Shown one piece after another: positions 8,949-17,530 of a DNA stretch of 64,000 bases (position 1 is the stretch's first letter; every line of letters begins with the position of its first letter). Both the position numbers and the translations under genes were made by a program. Source of the DNA: Marivita sp046591575 (GTDB taxonomy: Bacteria > Pseudomonadota > Alphaproteobacteria > Rhodobacterales > Rhodobacteraceae); contig NZ_JBIQWA010000008.1 in NCBI RefSeq assembly GCF_046591575.1, forward strand, positions 1 to 64,000, written 5' to 3'. The notes beneath the pieces are model-generated. The model saw nothing but the letters and a program-made list of their open reading frames with translations. It did no database searches and was not told the origin of the DNA.

Positions 8949-9374
8949 ATGACACCACAAGATCGCGCCACACGTTCCGCTGCCGCAATGTGGTCGGATG
9001 ACGGGGCGTCGAAATGGCTGGGCATGACGCTTGTGTCCGTCGACGAAGGCACCGCCGTGATGACGCTCACCGTCGAGAAACATCACTGCAACGGCCATGA
9101 CATGTGCCACGGTGGCATCACCTTTTCGCTGGCCGACAGCACCTTTGCCTTTGCCTGCAACAGCCGCAATCAGGCGACGGTCGCGCAAAGCAACCATATC
9201 ACCTACACCGCGCCCGCCCGTTTGGGGGATACGCTGACCGCGACCGCGCGCGAAGTGTCCCTGACCGGACGCAGCGGGGTCTATGACGTGCGCGTCAGCA
9301 ATCAGAACGACGAAACAATCGCCGAAATGCGCGGGCTGTCGCGGTCGATCAAAGGCCACTTGTTCGAAGAATAA
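8949..9374 (+). CDS. paaI: Hydroxyphenylacetyl-CoA thioesterase PaaI (hotdog fold)
   Basis: 141 residues from the ATG at 8949, one base after the paaG stop codon. Upstream frame extension lies inside paaG and is rejected. The hotdog thioesterase motif is visible as NGHDMCHGGITFSLADSTFA, followed by VSLTGRSGVYDV. PaaI hydrolyses ring-hydroxylated phenylacetyl-CoA esters and rescues coenzyme A from dead-end products of the pathway. It is translationally linked to paaG and lies 22 bases before paaK. Confidence 0.93.
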   Translation: MTPQDRATRSAAAMWSDDGASKWLGMTLVSVDEGTAVMTLTVEKHHCNGHDMCHGGITFSLADSTFAFACNSRNQATVAQSNHITYTAPARLGDTLTATAREVSLTGRSGVYDVRVSNQNDETIAEMRGLSRSIKGHLFEE

Positions 9375-9396
9375 TCCGAGGGATGGAGGACATCAC

Positions 9397-10707
9397 ATGA
9401 AAGACCTGAGCCCGGCAAAAGCCGATCTGGACCCCATTGAAATTGCCAGCCGTGACGAAATTCAGGCCCTGCAGCTTGAGCGGATGAAATGGTCGGTGCG
9501 GCATGCCTATGACAACGTGCCAATGTACCGCAAACGGTTCGATGAGGCGGGTGTGCATCCCGATGACCTCAAGGAACTGAAAGACCTTGCGAAGTTCCCC
9601 TTCACCTACAAAAACGACCTGCGGGACAATTACCCGTTTGGCCTGTCTGCGGTGCCGAAGGACAAGCTGGTCCGGATTCACGCGTCGTCCGGGACCACGG
9701 GCAAACCGACGGTTGTGGTCTATACCAAGAACGACATCGACGTGTGGGCCGACACGCTGGCGCGCAGCCTGCGGGCGTCGGGTCTGCGGGCGGGTGACAT
9801 CATCCACAACGCCTATGGCTATGGCCTATTCACCGGTGGTCTGGGCGCGCATTACGGCATTGAGAAGCTGGGCGCGGCGGTTGTGCCCATGGGTGGCGGT
9901 CAAACCGAAAAGCAGGTGGGATTGATTACCGATTTCCAGCCAAGCGGCATTCTGGTCACGCCCTCTTACATGCTGAATATCCTGGAAGGATTTCACAAAG
10001 CAGGGATCGAGCCGCGAAGCACATCGCTGCAAGTGGGCGTGTTCGGCGCAGAACCCTGGACCAATGCAATGCGCAAAGAGGTTGAGGCCGCCTTTGATAT
10101 GCACGCCGTCGATATCTACGGCCTGAGTGAAATCATGGGGCCCGGTGTGGCGAATGAATGTGTGGAAACCAAAGACGGTCTGCATGTCTGGGAAGACCAT
10201 TACTATCCTGAAATCATCAACCCCGAAACAGGCGAAGTGGTCGAAGATGGTGAGGAAGGTGAGTTGGTGTTTACCACGCTGACCAAGGAAGGCATGCCAA
10301 TGATCCGCTACCGGACGCGCGATCTGACCCGGCTTTTGCCCGGAACTGCGCGCAGCATGCGGCGGATGGAAAAGATCACCGGACGGTCCGACGACATGAT
10401 CATCCTGCGCGGTGTGAATGTGTTCCCGACACAGATCGAGGAACAGGTGATGGCCACGGGTGGCCTTGCGCCATATTTCCAGATCGAGCTTTACAAATCC
10501 GGGCGCATGGACGCACTTCGGGTCTTTGTCGAAGCCGAACCCAACGCGGCTGACGAGTTGTCGAAAACCGCAGCGGCCCGTATGTTGACCAAACACATTA
10601 AGGATATGGTCGGAGTATCCACCGAAGTTATTGTCGGCGATCCCGGTTCTGTTGCACGCAGTCAAGGCAAAGCTGTCCGCGTCGTGGACAATCGTAACAA
10701 GGAATAA
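9397..10707 (+). CDS. paaK: Phenylacetate-CoA ligase
   Basis: 436 residues from the ATG at 9397, which has GGATGGAGG upstream. The reading frame extends further upstream only within paaI. The AMP/ATP-binding motif HASSGTTGKPTVV lies near residue 96. YGLSEIMGPGVANEC and GRSDDMIILRGVNVFPTQIE are characteristic of PaaK. It activates phenylacetate to phenylacetyl-CoA with ATP, the entry step of the pathway and the source of the inducer in characterised systems. It is followed 2 bases later by a TetR-type regulator. Confidence 0.95.
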   Translation: MKDLSPAKADLDPIEIASRDEIQALQLERMKWSVRHAYDNVPMYRKRFDEAGVHPDDLKELKDLAKFPFTYKNDLRDNYPFGLSAVPKDKLVRIHASSGTTGKPTVVVYTKNDIDVWADTLARSLRASGLRAGDIIHNAYGYGLFTGGLGAHYGIEKLGAAVVPMGGGQTEKQVGLITDFQPSGILVTPSYMLNILEGFHKAGIEPRSTSLQVGVFGAEPWTNAMRKEVEAAFDMHAVDIYGLSEIMGPGVANECVETKDGLHVWEDHYYPEIINPETGEVVEDGEEGELVFTTLTKEGMPMIRYRTRDLTRLLPGTARSMRRMEKITGRSDDMIILRGVNVFPTQIEEQVMATGGLAPYFQIELYKSGRMDALRVFVEAEPNAADELSKTAAARMLTKHIKDMVGVSTEVIVGDPGSVARSQGKAVRVVDNRNKE

Positions 10708-10709
10708 AC

Positions 10710-11306
10710 GTGTCGCGTCCCATTGCTAAAGACCACGACGAAAAACGGACCCACATTCTGAAAATCGCCGCCCGCGTGTTCGCCGATCAAGGCTTCGCGC
10801 GGGCGTCGATGTCTCAGGTGGCCAAGGATTGTGGCATCTCGAAAGCAAACATTTACCACTATTACAGCAGCAAGGACGCGCTGCTGTTTGACATTCTTGA
10901 CACCTATCTGTCTGCACTGCGGGATCGCATCATCGGGATCGAGATGTCGGGATTGGACCCCGAGGCGCAATTGGAACGGATCGTGATCGAGACGCTTCGA
11001 GCCTATGAAGGCATGGATCACGAACACAAGATCCAGACCGAGGGCATTCCCTTGCTGCCCCAAGATCAGCAGGCCATTCTGAAGACCTATCAACGTGATC
11101 TGGTCAAGCAGCTAAGCGATGTTGTGCAAGCCATCGCGCCTGACGTTTTCAAAGACAACACACGCAAGCTGCGCGCGACTGTGATGTCGATTTTCGGGAT
11201 GCTGAACTGGTTTTACATGTGGAATAGCCCCGCCGACCAGAAAGCGCGCGATGACTACGGTCAACTGGTAACGAAGCTAACGCTAACCGGCGTGCGCGGC
11301 CTTTAA
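10710..11306 (+). CDS. TetR/AcrR family regulator of the phenylacetate genes
   Basis: 198 residues with a GTG start at 10710, two bases after the paaK stop codon. The N-terminal helix-turn-helix covers about residues 12-60 (ILKIAARVFADQGF, MSQVAKDCGISKANIYHYYS) and the C-terminal ligand domain is all-helical. Its position at the end of the paaGIK operon matches PaaR-like repressors that sense phenylacetyl-CoA. The palindromes at 8098-8124 and 25372-25398 are its most likely targets, by inference. It is the last paa gene before the foreign-looking segment. Confidence 0.88.
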   Translation: MSRPIAKDHDEKRTHILKIAARVFADQGFARASMSQVAKDCGISKANIYHYYSSKDALLFDILDTYLSALRDRIIGIEMSGLDPEAQLERIVIETLRAYEGMDHEHKIQTEGIPLLPQDQQAILKTYQRDLVKQLSDVVQAIAPDVFKDNTRKLRATVMSIFGMLNWFYMWNSPADQKARDDYGQLVTKLTLTGVRGL

Positions 11307-11325
11307 CCACCGCGCATCGCTGTGA

Positions 11326-11457
11326 CTATGCAAGGCGGTTCCAAATCTGCGCGCCGTTCAGCTCCTGTCAGGCCACATCCAGATGGACAGCATTGTCAGA
11401 TATCTCGGCGTCGAACCGGACGATGCTCTTGCGACTGCAGAGGCAATTGAAATCTAA
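11326..11457 (+). pseudogene. 3' remnant of a tyrosine recombinase/integrase
   Basis: In the frame starting at 11326 the sequence reads NLRAVQLLSGH, then VRYLGVEPDDALATAEAIEI and stops at 11457. This is the very C-terminal end of the short tyrosine-type integrases common in Rhodobacterales: the conserved second-arginine helix (LRAVQLLxGH), the tyrosine (VRYLG) and the acidic tail. The same frame has a stop just upstream (11323-11325), so the catalytic core is gone. It sits 20 bases after the TetR stop codon, exactly at the left boundary of the RTX/two-component segment that splits the paa genes. Confidence 0.7.
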
Positions 11458-11746
11458 GGGTATGGGCTGTCTTCAAGGACGGCCAACAGTTGCCTTTGGC
11501 CACTGGGTTTTGATACTGCGGCGCGGCCCGTCAGAGGAGACATTCGCTACGACTGAAATTTCCAAGCCGTGGTGAACACACAGAGCGCAGACGTGCAGAC
11601 AGAACTACCAGTCGGCCTTGTCCGCCCGTGTCCGACCTCAGCAATTAATTCGACGGTGATCCGATTATCCATGGCAAGCCACTCGCTTGATCACCCACTA
11701 TAGACTAGCCGAAGACCCGCAAATTTTACCCACTCACAGGCGCTCT
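11458..11746. other. Non-coding stretch, no gene recognised
   Basis: Between the integrase remnant and the stop codon of the large RTX gene I see no supported gene, RNA or terminator. Short open frames here have neither ribosome-binding site nor recognisable product. The stretch may be decayed mobile-element DNA continuing from the integrase remnant, but nothing in the sequence proves it. Confidence 0.4.
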
Positions 11747-14700
11747 TTATGCGAACGGGTTGTCTATGGCACCGACGATCTGCAGCAGAAACTCGCCGTC
11801 ATCCGCATCGACCGCAGAGGCATAGAACGCGTCAGTGGCCGCAATCGCGGCGTCGATACTGCCCGCACTGCCGTCAAAGGTTTGCATAACCGCGATGGCG
11901 TTATCGACGTCGGACATGCCTCGGGTCACGGCGAAATAGGCGCCGATGTCGGTCTTGTTCTCAAGGTAGACGCGGTCCGCAAGTTGCTGGTCGATGAACT
12001 CTTGCGAGGCATCGGCGGGCGGATCGGCCTTGGCACCGCCCAGGATGGCAAGGATGAACTGGTCGCGCCCTACCGAGCCGTTATTAAGCGCACCGACCCA
12101 GAAATCGAAGCCCTCCTGATCGGCCACCCGTCCAAGCACGTTGGCGTAGACTGCCGTGGCAAAGTCGCTATTTGACAGACCCTCGGGATACGTTGCGCGA
12201 GTTTCTTCCTGGTCGATGAAGAAAGCCGCGGACTGTTCCAGAGTGACTCCGTTCGCAAAAGCCGTCCCCCAGAACGATAAGCCCACCGCATCAGGCGCGC
12301 GGTTGAAATAGGCGATGTAGAGCTCGATGAACGCCTCAAGGTCGCTGCCCGACAGCCCGGTCAGGCCACCAAAGATCCCCAGATCGAACAAGTCGCCAGC
12401 GGTTTCGGTCTCAAAGTCCAGCATTTCGATGTCAATCAGCCTATCGGTCCCGTTCTCGCCGCTGCGGTCGGTCACGGTCGGGCCGTCGGGCCCGAGTGTC
12501 AGGGTGTAGCGTGCCTGATCGCCGCCAAAGTAAGCGGCATCGCGCCCCTCGCCGCCATCGAGCGTGTCATTGCCCTCGCGCCCGCGCAGCACATCATCAC
12601 CGTCTTCGCCGAAAAAGGTGTTGTTCGCATCGTTTCCAGTCAGGAAGTCCTTACCGGCGGTGCCGATGACATCCTCGATCCCTGTGATTGTGCTGGGCTC
12701 ATCGGGTCGCGTGATGATCGAGGTTTCAATCTCGATGGCAAAGCTGGGCAGGTCGGGATCGTCCTCGTCCTTGCCCGGCAGACGCAGGACGGTGTCACCG
12801 CCGTCCAGCGCATAGAGCGGGTCGGATCGCAGCACGTCTTCGGGCCTGATGGATTGCCCGTCGAACTGGCGCGCCGATTGTGTGCCGTCATCGGCCCAGA
12901 CCACGGTGCTCGTTTCAGTCTCGCGCGAGACGATCTCGCGCCGCAGGTCGATGATGACAGATAGCGTCTCGCCACCCCCGTCCGCCAGTTCGGTGGCCAC
13001 GGAAAAATCGAGCATGTCGCGCCCGGTGCCACCGTCAATTTCAAAAACACCCGATCCCACAAGGAAGGTGTCGTCGCCCGCATCGCCGTTCATGATGTCA
13101 ATCGCGCCAAAGACGCCGCCACCGCCTGCGATCAGCACGTCATCCCCGCCGCCGCCGTTCAACGTGTCAGAGCCCGCATCACCGGACAGGATGTTGTCCC
13201 CGCTGTCGCCCGTGATGCTGTCATTCAGCTTGGTGCCGAACACGTTTTCGACGCTGATCAGCGTGTCCTGCACGCCGCCGCGCCCGCCGGTTCCCGCAGC
13301 CAGGTCCACGACAGCGCCGGTAAAGATCGAGGCAAGCAACTCTCCCTCGGGTCCGTCAGCAGAGGCAAAACGGTAATCGACCGTATCAATTCCGCTACCG
13401 CCATCGACCGTATCAGCGCCAAGGCCCGCGTGAAGGGTATCGTTGCCTTGCTGCCCCAGAAGCCTGTCGTTGCCCGTGCCGCCGTAGATCCGGTCATTGC
13501 CGCCGCCTGCTTCGACCGTATCGGCGCCTTGCAATGCGCTGATCTGCTCCGCTCTTGCACTGCCGGTGATATTGTCGCCAAAGTCGGTCGTGACCAACGC
13601 CTCGATCCCCGTGATCGACGTCAGTTCGAGGCTTGCACTGTTGCGCCCGCTTTCATTGGACGATGCTGACCCGCTGCCTGCAAGGCTGACAATCACATTT
13701 GACGAGATATTCGGGTTCAGGATCAGCGTGTCGAAACCGTCGCCTCCCGCAAGCGCACCGTCCATGCGTTCGATCAGGAAGGTGTCGTTGCCTTCGTTGC
13801 CCTGGACCTCTTGTTCGGCACTCGAATTCACCTCGATCCGGTCGTCGCCTTCACCGCCGAATGCCGACCCGCCGTCGTCAAGGATGATGGTGTCATTGCC
13901 CTCATCCCCGTAGAAGGTCGGACTTTGCGTCCCGACACCACTTGCAGAGCGCAGGAAATCATCGCCAAGACCGCCACGGATCACGCCGTCCGTGCCGGTG
14001 CCCCAGACGACATAGTCATCGTTGTCGCCAAGCAAGTATTGCTCGACACCATCGACGTTAAAGCGTTCCCCGCGCAGGTTGGCCGGGTTCGAGTTCTGGG
14101 GGCTTGGCGCGTTGGCAGCGTCGTCTTCGTCGATCAGACGTACCCCCACGCGGCCGGAGACATCCGTAATCAGGACCAGCTTGAGATCCCCTAGCTGGCG
14201 AAGATCGAGCGTATCAAAGCCTGCATCACCTTCGAAACCACCTCCGACACGACCACCGTCGCCGTTCCGCACAGCAAGCATGGTGTCGTCGCCGTCACCG
14301 CCGTTGATCTGGCTTGCCCCCCGCGAATGCAGCGTATCGTCGCCGTCGCCGCCGCTGATGGTCACGGGCTCGGGCCCCTGATTCGTTCCGAAAATGATGT
14401 CATCGGAATCCGAGCCGATAAAATGTTCAATATTCCGTGCCACATCCGTGGCGATCACCCGTCCGGTCGCATCCAGCCTGTCGACTTGACCAAGCTCCGT
14501 GCGGATCACCACGGGACCAGTGGTTTCGCCATCTGACATTGCCGAATTCAGCATAGTCGTGTAGGTCACGTTGCCCGACAGGAACTCCCGGACCTCGGTC
14601 CGGCTGGTCGCATAGCTGAGGACATCAAGCCCGGCTTCGCCGTCATAAAGTTCGGACCCGCCATTGTCCGAGGTATTCAGCGCGCCCAGAAAGTCGTTAT

Positions 14701-16717
14701 TATCCCCGCCGCGCAGCGTGTCCTGGCCTGCGCCGCCCCAAAGAACATCGCGACCCTCGTTACCATAAATCGCATCGTCGCCGCCGCGCCCCGTGAGCAT
14801 ATCGCGCCCGTCGCTGGTAAAGAGCACGTTGTCACTGTCATTGCCGCGCAATTGCACGTCACCGCCATGCTGCGTGATCACGTTTTCCACGTCGAACAAT
14901 TCGGTCGCACCACCTCGTACAAACGCCGTGCCTTCGGCAAGGTCGATGCGGTCGGCTGAGTTGAAGCCAAGGTCGAAAATCTGGAACGTATCGTTCCCCG
15001 CACCGCCGTCCAGCGCGTCTTCTCCATCGCGGGGCACTAACAAATCGTTGCCTGAGCCGCCGAAGATGAAGTCTTTTCCATTCGTGCCTTGAATGCGGTC
15101 ATCGCCACCCAGACCATAGACGACATTCATGTTGTCGAACGTCTTGCCATTCAGCGTCAGGCCACTGACCAGCGTCCCGCCGGGATTGAGGAAGATCAGC
15201 TCGCCCTCATCCGATGTGCGCTCGCCCGGAGGACCGTCCGCGTCCAGCACGGACTGACCAACGACAGCATTCTCGAACTGCTCCTTGGTGAACGTCTCGG
15301 TTCCGAAGTCGAAGAATTCGACATTCCGGACGATCTCGGTCCCTTCGTTAAACCCATGCGCGCCGACATTAGTATGCGTGAAGATCAGTGTGATCTCAGC
15401 ATTGGGATCGGTGCTGTAGCCCTCGCGCGTGAAGTCATATTCGGCCAACTCACCGGCAAACACCAGGCGGTCAATGCCGTCGCCTCCGTCGATGGTGTCG
15501 GCCCCGGCGCTTGCCACAATGATGTCGTTACCCGCGTTCGCGCGCACGTCGTCATCACCACCCGAGGGGTCAATCGCCTCGTCGCCGCCGGTACCATAGA
15601 CGACATTGCCTTCGGTGCCGTCGATGCGCAGCGGAATCCCGTCAAGAAGCGCAAGCGCACTTTCCTGTACGGTGTCAAAGGTCTGTTCGAACGCGTCAAA
15701 GACATCGAGCGACAGGTCAGCGAAGTCGGGCAATTCGAAGAAATTGACCTCAAGCGTGTCAAGCAGGCCTTCCAGTTCGGCCGAGATCGATAGGAAGCCG
15801 TCGAACAGGTCCACGTCCGGGAAGAGCGGCTCAAGCTGCGCGGCCAACAGATCGAACAATTCATTGATGCCCAGTTCCTGCGTCAGGAAATCCGTCACCG
15901 GCTTCACAAGTAAATCGAACACAAATTGCACCGCATCGAAAAGCGGCTGCAGCGGGGCGAGCACGGAATTGACGATGTCCAGCACCTCTCCCAGACCCGT
16001 GAACAGATCGTCAAACTCGAAAAGGTCGCCAAAGATCTCGGACAGCTGCGAGAAATCTGCAACGTTAAAGATGCCAATCAACTGGTCCAGCAGGGCCTTC
16101 GACGTGTCGTATGCATCAAACACGCCCTGCGCGGTGCCGTTCAAACCGTTCACGGGCGCGACAAAGTCGTCGACTTCTCCGAAAAGCCCTGCAAACTCGT
16201 CGGACCCGGGGCGCGACGTGCCTGCGTTCGGGTTCAGCTGCGGGATACCGTTCGGAGTCGAGACTTGGTTGAAGGCAAAGACGATCTCGTCAATGCCCGT
16301 CAGAACATGGTCCAGCGTATCGTCCGCATTTGCGATGGCAGGCACGATCGCGTTTTCCAGCGTGCGTTCGGCATCTACGAATTTCTGTAAAAGAGGTTCG
16401 AGTTTTTGCGCGCGATCGGTCGCATCTTTGATCTGCACAACGCGCGGCTGGATCAGGTCGAGCGCGTCCTTAACAGCCCTAGACGGCCCGCTCAAAGGCG
16501 CAACATGCTCCGAAAGTGCCAGCACCGTGCGACCCGCGGACAGGGCCGCGTCCAGCGGCTTCAGGACCTTGCGAAAGATCAGGTAGTTCTGCGCGACCTG
16601 CGCGGCCCCGTCGAGCGACTGTTGAAGGCCCTCGAGGTCATCACGAACAGTCTGCAGGCGGGTCGTTGTCGTGGTCAAATTATCTTGAAAATCGACAAGT
16701 TCGGGTCCGGCGCTCAT
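11747..16717 (-). CDS. Giant RTX calcium-binding protein with C-terminal DUF4214
   Basis: 1656 residues, strongly acidic. The first 350 or so residues are Asp/Leu/Phe-rich and probably helical (LDFQ-like amphipathic repeats, FDDLFTGLGEVLDIV) and contain no classical signal peptide. From about 375 to 1430 there are many glycine-rich nonapeptide repeats of the GGxGxDxUx type (for example GGDGIDRLVF, GGAGQDTLRGGDNNDF, GGGGDDVLIAGGGG), which bind calcium after export by a type I system. The last 200 residues are a DUF4214 domain (ELYIAYFNRAPDAVGLSFW, VYANVLGRVADQEGFDFWV). The ATG at 16717 follows AAGGAA. No type I exporter gene is in the window. Function is probably surface or extracellular (adhesion, matrix), by inference. 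Confidence 0.85.
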   Translation of the reverse strand: MSAGPELVDFQDNLTTTTTRLQTVRDDLEGLQQSLDGAAQVAQNYLIFRKVLKPLDAALSAGRTVLALSEHVAPLSGPSRAVKDALDLIQPRVVQIKDATDRAQKLEPLLQKFVDAERTLENAIVPAIANADDTLDHVLTGIDEIVFAFNQVSTPNGIPQLNPNAGTSRPGSDEFAGLFGEVDDFVAPVNGLNGTAQGVFDAYDTSKALLDQLIGIFNVADFSQLSEIFGDLFEFDDLFTGLGEVLDIVNSVLAPLQPLFDAVQFVFDLLVKPVTDFLTQELGINELFDLLAAQLEPLFPDVDLFDGFLSISAELEGLLDTLEVNFFELPDFADLSLDVFDAFEQTFDTVQESALALLDGIPLRIDGTEGNVVYGTGGDEAIDPSGGDDDVRANAGNDIIVASAGADTIDGGDGIDRLVFAGELAEYDFTREGYSTDPNAEITLIFTHTNVGAHGFNEGTEIVRNVEFFDFGTETFTKEQFENAVVGQSVLDADGPPGERTSDEGELIFLNPGGTLVSGLTLNGKTFDNMNVVYGLGGDDRIQGTNGKDFIFGGSGNDLLVPRDGEDALDGGAGNDTFQIFDLGFNSADRIDLAEGTAFVRGGATELFDVENVITQHGGDVQLRGNDSDNVLFTSDGRDMLTGRGGDDAIYGNEGRDVLWGGAGQDTLRGGDNNDFLGALNTSDNGGSELYDGEAGLDVLSYATSRTEVREFLSGNVTYTTMLNSAMSDGETTGPVVIRTELGQVDRLDATGRVIATDVARNIEHFIGSDSDDIIFGTNQGPEPVTISGGDGDDTLHSRGASQINGGDGDDTMLAVRNGDGGRVGGGFEGDAGFDTLDLRQLGDLKLVLITDVSGRVGVRLIDEDDAANAPSPQNSNPANLRGERFNVDGVEQYLLGDNDDYVVWGTGTDGVIRGGLGDDFLRSASGVGTQSPTFYGDEGNDTIILDDGGSAFGGEGDDRIEVNSSAEQEVQGNEGNDTFLIERMDGALAGGDGFDTLILNPNISSNVIVSLAGSGSASSNESGRNSASLELTSITGIEALVTTDFGDNITGSARAEQISALQGADTVEAGGGNDRIYGGTGNDRLLGQQGNDTLHAGLGADTVDGGSGIDTVDYRFASADGPEGELLASIFTGAVVDLAAGTGGRGGVQDTLISVENVFGTKLNDSITGDSGDNILSGDAGSDTLNGGGGDDVLIAGGGGVFGAIDIMNGDAGDDTFLVGSGVFEIDGGTGRDMLDFSVATELADGGGETLSVIIDLRREIVSRETETSTVVWADDGTQSARQFDGQSIRPEDVLRSDPLYALDGGDTVLRLPGKDEDDPDLPSFAIEIETSIITRPDEPSTITGIEDVIGTAGKDFLTGNDANNTFFGEDGDDVLRGREGNDTLDGGEGRDAAYFGGDQARYTLTLGPDGPTVTDRSGENGTDRLIDIEMLDFETETAGDLFDLGIFGGLTGLSGSDLEAFIELYIAYFNRAPDAVGLSFWGTAFANGVTLEQSAAFFIDQEETRATYPEGLSNSDFATAVYANVLGRVADQEGFDFWVGALNNGSVGRDQFILAILGGAKADPPADASQEFIDQQLADRVYLENKTDIGAYFAVTRGMSDVDNAIAVMQTFDGSAGSIDAAIAATDAFYASAVDADDGEFLLQIVGAIDNPFA

Positions 16718-16795
16718 AATGAAATTCCTTTGAAATAGGTAGGCAATCGCTCGTATACGCAGGATACGCTACCTGACGCTACGGCATCCGCATAT

Positions 16796-16847
16796 CGGGT
16801 GATCACCCCAATTTTGGTAAAAGCGCGAAAATTGGGGTGATTGCCCG
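16796..16847. promoter_or_regulatory. Long inverted repeat upstream of the RTX gene
   Basis: The left arm 16796-16815 (CGGGTGATCACCCCAATTTT) and right arm 16828-16847 are complementary at 18 of 20 positions around a 12-base loop. The left arm itself contains the perfect 12-base palindrome GGGTGATCACCC. It lies 79 bases upstream of the RTX start codon and 39 bases downstream of the response-regulator stop codon, all on the minus strand. There is no U-run after it on the minus strand, so a simple intrinsic terminator is less likely than an operator or a 5'-leader structure. Confidence 0.6.
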
Positions 16848-16885
16848 AGTGTCCGAACGAGGAAAATCGGTTAACCTAACGGCAC

Positions 16886-17530
16886 TCAATCAACCGAAAT
16901 CAGTCCCAGCTTGACCGATTTCATCAGCAAGGTGGCCGATGAATGGACCGACAGTTTTCTCATCAGATTCGATCTATGGGTTTCGACCGTTTTGGCGCTG
17001 ATGCCCAACTCGTCCGCAATTCCCGTATTCGAGAGACCCCGCGCGATGCAGTTTAGGACCTGCATTTCCCGCTTGGTCAGGTCTGTTGAATCCTCCATTG
17101 GAGACATCACCTTGATGGCAGAAGGGGACAGCACCGTTTGTCCGCGTAGAAGGGCGGTGAGCCCATCGCAGATCTGGTCCGGGTCATCTGATTTCAGGAA
17201 AACGCCGCGCACACCCGCTTCGATCAAGCTGTTGAACAGGCTGGCCGACGGATGCCCCGTGAGGATGGCAAAGACTGTCTTGGGTGACCAGAGTTTCGCC
17301 TCCAGAAAGACCTCGGCCCCGTTTGCACCCGGCATATTGATGTCCAGCACGGCGCAATCAGGGGCTTCCGACTTGATCAGTGCGATAGCGTCGAGACCAG
17401 TCTCTGCGACCCCGGCCACAACATGCCCGCGCAGTTCCAGTTCCGCCGCAAGACCAGAGGCGACAATCCTGTGATCGTCGGCCAGGACAAACCGCGATGG
17501 CTTGGTCGTCTGATTGCTTTTGCTCCCCAT
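16886..17530 (-). CDS. LuxR/NarL-type response regulator
   Basis: 214 residues from the ATG at 17530 (MGSKSNQ). A longer frame to 17653 would overlap the histidine kinase gene deeply and has no receiver homology. The receiver domain shows the acidic pair in LADDHR, the phosphoacceptor aspartate in CAVLDINMPG, threonine in ILTGH and lysine in FLKSDD. The C-terminal LuxR helix-turn-helix is LTKREMQVLNCIARGLSNTG followed by ISAKTVETHRSNLMRKL. It is divergent from, and probably paired with, the kinase at 17423-19486. It is also immediately upstream of the RTX gene on the same strand, so the RTX gene is a candidate target. Confidence 0.9.
   Translation of the reverse strand: MGSKSNQTTKPSRFVLADDHRIVASGLAAELELRGHVVAGVAETGLDAIALIKSEAPDCAVLDINMPGANGAEVFLEAKLWSPKTVFAILTGHPSASLFNSLIEAGVRGVFLKSDDPDQICDGLTALLRGQTVLSPSAIKVMSPMEDSTDLTKREMQVLNCIARGLSNTGIADELGISAKTVETHRSNLMRKLSVHSSATLLMKSVKLGLISVD

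Noticed and set aside
11393..11575. 60-codon plus-strand frame after the TetR gene
   Set aside because: It is out of frame with the integrase remnant and has no protein features. The frame at 11326-11457 explains the coding signal better.
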